Under the pieces are notes generated by a model. The model saw only the letters and a program-made list of their open reading frames with translations, was not told the DNA's origin and did not search any database. Positions 54,201-60,200 of a DNA stretch of 64,000 nt are shown piece after piece. The first letter of the stretch is position 1. Each line of letters begins with the position of its first letter. Source of the DNA: Mactra quadrangularis (lineage: Eukaryota; Mollusca; Bivalvia; Venerida; Mactridae); the NCBI GenBank assembly GCA_025267735.1, contig CM046294.1, forward strand, positions 43,995,570 to 44,059,569. The letters run 5' to 3'. A program made the position numbers and the translations under genes.

Positions 54201-57200
54201 CGTTTGTTTTACTCTATAATCCTAATGTTTAACTCGACTAGTCAAAGATGTCATCGGCAATCTGACGAGGTGCGAAAAACAACACGCGCCAATCAATTAG
54301 CGATCACTCTGTGAAACTGATACATAGGGGTCAATTTTAATCAACATGTCATTTAACAATAGTGAATTAACAAAGTGACAGCTTTTTGATTGACAGGTGT
54401 CACAATTAAATTAATTGAGCATCGTGGACTCTTTACTTGTTACATACGTTTTTTATGAAAAAGTATGTATAAAAATAAAATATTAAAAAAACGAAACATC
54501 TTTTATATTCCTATATTTATTCAATTTCGTTTTTAGTTGATCGATATGTTTATACTCAATTTTAAAGCATACTCTTAATAACTAAAATTAATCACTCCAC
54601 GTGCTTCAGAAAAATGCTGGTCGGGCATAAAGTTGTTAACAACTTGATTATATCTGTTACTACTCAATTTTACTTAGTGATCTTCTTTGTGTGTCGTTAG
54701 CAAGACGCGGCAATGATAGATTGCTGAACATCTAAGAAAAGCCGACATAGCGTGAGTTGTATGGCGATCAATGACGTCAAAACACGCGTAGACACACCCA
54801 GGCTTAAATATTTAATATAAAATTGTTGACTGGCTACAAATTGTCAAATAAATATACGCTCGATAAGTTTGCTTCATCGAGATATAGTCTGTGTAAAATT
54901 AGAAATCAAAAGTAGATTTTCAGAAAATACGCAAATTGTTTTTATAACTCGTCGAGACGAAAAAGCGTCAGAGTGAACATACAACACAACAACTTGGAGT
55001 ACATTTGTGATATAAATAGTAAAACCCTTTTTACAGTTGTAATAAAGCAATTATTTTAAAATACACGCTCTGAACAGGTAAAAAGTGCTACTGAAGACCT
55101 CAAACTTACCTCCCTTCATAAGTTTTGTTTATCTCGACTATTCGTTATCTCGACTATTTTTCAACAGTCCCAACTAAGTCGAGATAACAAGAATTGACTG
55201 TATTTACATAGTAGTTATCTTTACTCTGTTGTCACCTTAACTAACTAGCCCAAAACCTCAAACAATTGCAATTAAATAAAGGCTGGTGAAATATTTATTT
55301 GCATATAATTGATAATTATGCCATTCCTACATAAAAATTCATAAAATTGACCAAAAATATCTTCTTTTGTAAGAATACTTCTTTGCATGAAGTTTCATAA
55401 AGATCTGACAATAAATGGCAAAAATATATGAAAAAGAAAAACTTTAACGCAATTGTTAACGACACCGGACGCCCACCCGTGTTTCGCCAAATTATTAGCC
55501 GAATTTTTTCTTACCTCAGCCTTCTCCATTTCTCCTCTCATCTCAAGGAAACGTGCCTCCGACGATTTATCTTTTTCAAATTCTCTTTGACACCTTGTCA
55601 ATAATACAGCACGAAAGTTAACAGTTTCTCCTGGTTTTGTTGATGATTGTACTTTACACTGTAACAATAAAACAATTATATGTCTGTGATAATAAGTATA
55701 CTTTAACACTAAACGTTTTACTTATACTTAATATTTATTTACTTCAGCTCAATTGTGAAACAATTTCTTACAATGTAACATAATCACACTTACAACTTAA
55801 ATTATTTACACTCAAGTTCACTTCCTGGTCCCCCAGTACTGGGCTAGTGTTTTGGAAGTGGTTTGGATCAACACAGACCTAGCAATCTAATGATTATCAG
55901 TCTGATGTCTTAACCATTCAGCCTTACACACTCCTATAAAGAAGGTATCTCAAAATGTAGCATTACTAAATTCTGATAAAATATCTCAGGGGCGGCGAAA
56001 TCAAACGTCCGTATCGTCCGTGTTGTCCCAAGGCAAGTACGGACAAGTGGATTTTTGATAATCTTATTCAATAATGTTCATCGACATGGGCATCGACAAA
56101 TTCTTATGAAATGATATGCATCTAAGATTCAAACCTAGATCGCTAGATTCCGAGATAATCAAGGTACCACAGCATCAGTACCACAGCTATTTTCCTCAAA
56201 CATTATCAAAGACAACTAGGAAAAGTAAAAACTTACCATAGACAAACATCTACACATGTTAGCATAGGCTACACTGAAACTGGGTTCACTTATAGCCTGT
56301 AAATAAAAGACAAGATAAATCAATCAAAGTTTTCAAGGAAATATTAGACAGCAAACTTAAAGTATAGGAGTACTTACATGAATGACACAGGAGTCAAAAC
56401 ATATTTTTACTTTTGTAATGAGCATATTTGATCCAAAATATCGTCCCTTTGAGCATTATTACAATTACTAAAATATACCAGTATGCAAACATATATGAAT
56501 TCGGAATTACGATATGACAATGATTGCTAGTCCCATACAGGTACAGGTTGTATTCTTGGTCATGCGTGTTTTTGTACTTTAAACAATGGACTAGCCCACT
56601 CAATAGGTGAATACACTAATGCATGAACAGTATTTTACTGATTCAAACACACACAAACCGATATTTAACAATTATTTTAAATAATGTACAAGCAAATCGT
56701 AATTTTTTTATGATGATATGTTTATAAAACAAGTGTAAACTAACTAATTATAATATTGTATAAATAATTCACCCCTTAATATTTGTGTGTAATTAAACTG
56801 GCTATGTTTATATACGCAGTGACCCTCATTTGAAAAAGGCCAGATCTTAATTAGCGAGTAGGCGAGCAGAAAATTTTAGATCGGGTTTTAATCAGATTGT
56901 GCTAGATAGAACTTTCTTTAAGAAATGAGATTTTTTTAAATGTAAATCAGAAAGTATACATACCTTTTCGAATACTAAATCTATAACACCTTTAAGTTTA
57001 GATTCTGAATCAATTGGTAGAGACTGCATCTGAGATACCAATGTTTGAAACTTTTGTGGCGTTAATTTATTCAATATACTTCTTGTTTTCTTATATAACT
57101 CCTGAAATCATAACAAATATACATGTTAAACAGGGTAATGGACTTAACCCTTTACTGGTTGCGATGTGTACGAAAAGTAGCCATTTTTTCACCATTACCC

Positions 57201-60200
57201 GCTAGGGCTATTTCAAGATGCTCTAATTTCATTACTATTTATCATACAGATATGCAACTTGGCCAAGTTGTTCCCTGGGAAAATGTCTTTCAGAAAAACC
57301 AAGTTAAGCCCCGATCCCAGTTACCATGACAAAAACAGCAAAAAATGCAATTTTCGTTCTTTTTCCACCCCACATTTGCATTTCAAACAGTAATATTTTC
57401 CAAAATTTTGGTCTTAAGTGCCATGGGTTTTTCAGAGACTGAAAACATGTTTTCTTATCAGCATTTGGCACCATTTCTCTGCACTCAATGACCCTGATAT
57501 TTTTCTGGTGATGAGGGGTCTAGACACATAAAAATGCGGGATTGAGCAGTTAAGGGTTAATGTAGGAAACTTGTCGACATTAACTTGAATAAATACTAGA
57601 ATATATTTCTTGGCCATCCAACCTCTGAATTTGTTTTTCAAATGATCAGGGTATCAGTTCTAGATGGGTGAAATAAATATTTTGTAACAATATCTTAAAA
57701 TAAATAGAAACTGGACATAAATAAATATTTAACGTCATGCTAACCACTATGCAACGGCTTAAAGATATTTAAGCATACTACACAATACAATACTGTACAA
57801 AACTTAACTAAAACTACCTTAACTTGGCCAAGTTTTAATGCAATAAAAAATGGACAAAGCTTATCTCTAATTAAAATGACCAAGCAATTAAAATGGTTAA
57901 GCAATTATTTAGTACATTACACCACCTCTATCCCATACATAAAAGGTCACTACCGCAGATAATAAAACAATCTAATTCTACTTACATCAGTATTTTCAGT
58001 GTCCTCTTTTTCTTTCTTTTCATTATGACTTGGTTTCCAAGCTTCTTTAGCTTTATGTAATTCTATATCCTTACTAATTGATAAATTGATATGACGTGGT
58101 GGTGGTCCACTTTTATTCTTTTGGTTACTAGGTTGACGAGGTATTCCTCCACGAGACTGAAAATATATATGATACAACAAATGTTTCATTTTTAATTTAC
58201 AAATATCAAATAGTTTTGTAACCCGATAAAAATCCATGGTCCGAACTGAGATTTGAACCCAAGACCTCTCGAGTCGTAAGTGGACACTCTACCACGTCCC
58301 CATAAAAGCTAGCTTGAAGGCAAGGTAGTACAAGTGCCATATTATACCTCTGCTACACCCCCCCCCTCCTTAACAGAATTCGTCCTGGAATTCTTGGAGC
58401 TTGATTGTCTGTGGGACTATCTAAGGGTGCAATCGCACAATTCCTAGTGGGTTATTTACGTTGGGTGCCAAATGTAACCCGATAAAAATCCATGGTCCGA
58501 ACTGAGATTCGAACCCACGACCTCTCGAGTCGTAGGCGGACACTCTACCACGTCGCCATAAAAGCTAGCTTGAAGGCAAGGGAGTACAAGTGCCGTATTA
58601 TACCTCTGCTACAGTTTGATAGTGAAGCTGGTAATTTAAACATATATTTCTATGACCTTTCACATAAATTTGCATCTAATAATTATCTACACATCGCAAC
58701 GAAAATCAGTACCACACCTATTCTACACTTAGGTAAGCAATGAATTCAGAATGAGCAATAGATTTACAGGGACTGTAAATAGAACTATGTTTATGTGTTA
58801 AATTTCAACACATAATTCCCTCGGCCACGGTGTTATTGAGCATTAATACTATATTCTTAATAAATATTCTTGCGTAAAGGTCAGGTCAGGGTCAAACTAA
58901 ACTCACTATAATAACTAAACATGAAAATATATATTAAAGTTATAATCAATATCAAACGTCTGTCACATATAGATCTAAGAGTACATTGATACATATATTA
59001 CAATGTATAATCAATCACCATCTCTGTAAACAGATATCCTGTAGAGCATTGTCATACAGGATCTCTAAGATCTCAATGTCGACTAATCAATGTGTAGCTT
59101 TCATCAAGACGAAACACTATTAATAACATTTTGATTTCGTAATTTCTATTTTTAGACCAAGGTTTGCAAACTAATTTAACAGTGGTATTATTCACAGTCT
59201 GCGATTGGACGGCTTATTTCAAATTGCGTGATGTAGAAGATGTTAACAAGATACGTATCATAACAATTTTGTCATTAATATTATGATGAGAAAAGGTCAC
59301 CTGAACGTGACCCTCGTTTGAAAAAGGCCAGATCTAAATCAGCGAGTAGGCGAGTGGAAAATTTTAGATCGGGTTTTAATCAGATTGAGTCAATCAAATA
59401 GTGTAGTGGTTGAGATACTAACCTTATTACCGCCACCTCCGCCAGGTGTATTTGACCAGACATATTTAGGAGTAAAATCAAAATCTTGATTTCCTTCACG
59501 ACTAGATAGTTGATTATCTCGACTAAATTGTCTACCGACTGATTGAGGCTGAAAGAAAAGAATGACAGGTGATATGGTTAAAACATGAACTCAAGTTTTC
59601 ATGGTATGGTTTCAGCTTAAAGTCTCTCTGATTATTTCCTGTCACTTTGGAGCAGTCCGAATCAGGAAAGTAAATATTATTGAACAGAATATTTTGGAAT
59701 CATATTCAACTGTGTAAATTAAATTGCAGAATTTTTTTTTATTAAATAAGGAGATTGTAATTATGTTTTTCATAAATGCTAAAATCTAATCTATGGGGCA
59801 TAATCTGTAAATTATAGCTAAAACATTCTGGCATGGGTGAGAGTTCATAAATTCTCTTAATTTCAAAGTTGCAGCATGGATGGTTTTACAAAAGGCAACA
59901 GACTTGTGATGGGAATAAATTTTTTAAAAAATGCCATTTTTACGAAGAGACTGCAAACTAAGTGAGATGGAAAACGGTCTAAAATTTTTACCTGAAAGTT
60001 GGGAGGACAGAACAGAGAAAATGGCCAATAATCAATGTATACTACACAACAAGAAATTTTTGTAATGTGGAACCAAATTAAAGCCGGATTTAAAAACTTT
60101 AACGCAACAAATAACAATAGCAAATAATACATAATAAAGCCAGGTAGAGTTGTGTTTACTGTCTAATTCTGTACATGACATGGTATGTTATCATTGTATG

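Noticed and set aside
58471..58612. A genuine tRNA gene (Arg-like)
   Set aside because: A similar diverged copy at 58221 and a common downstream body mark it as SINE-derived; acceptor-stem pairing was not convincing.
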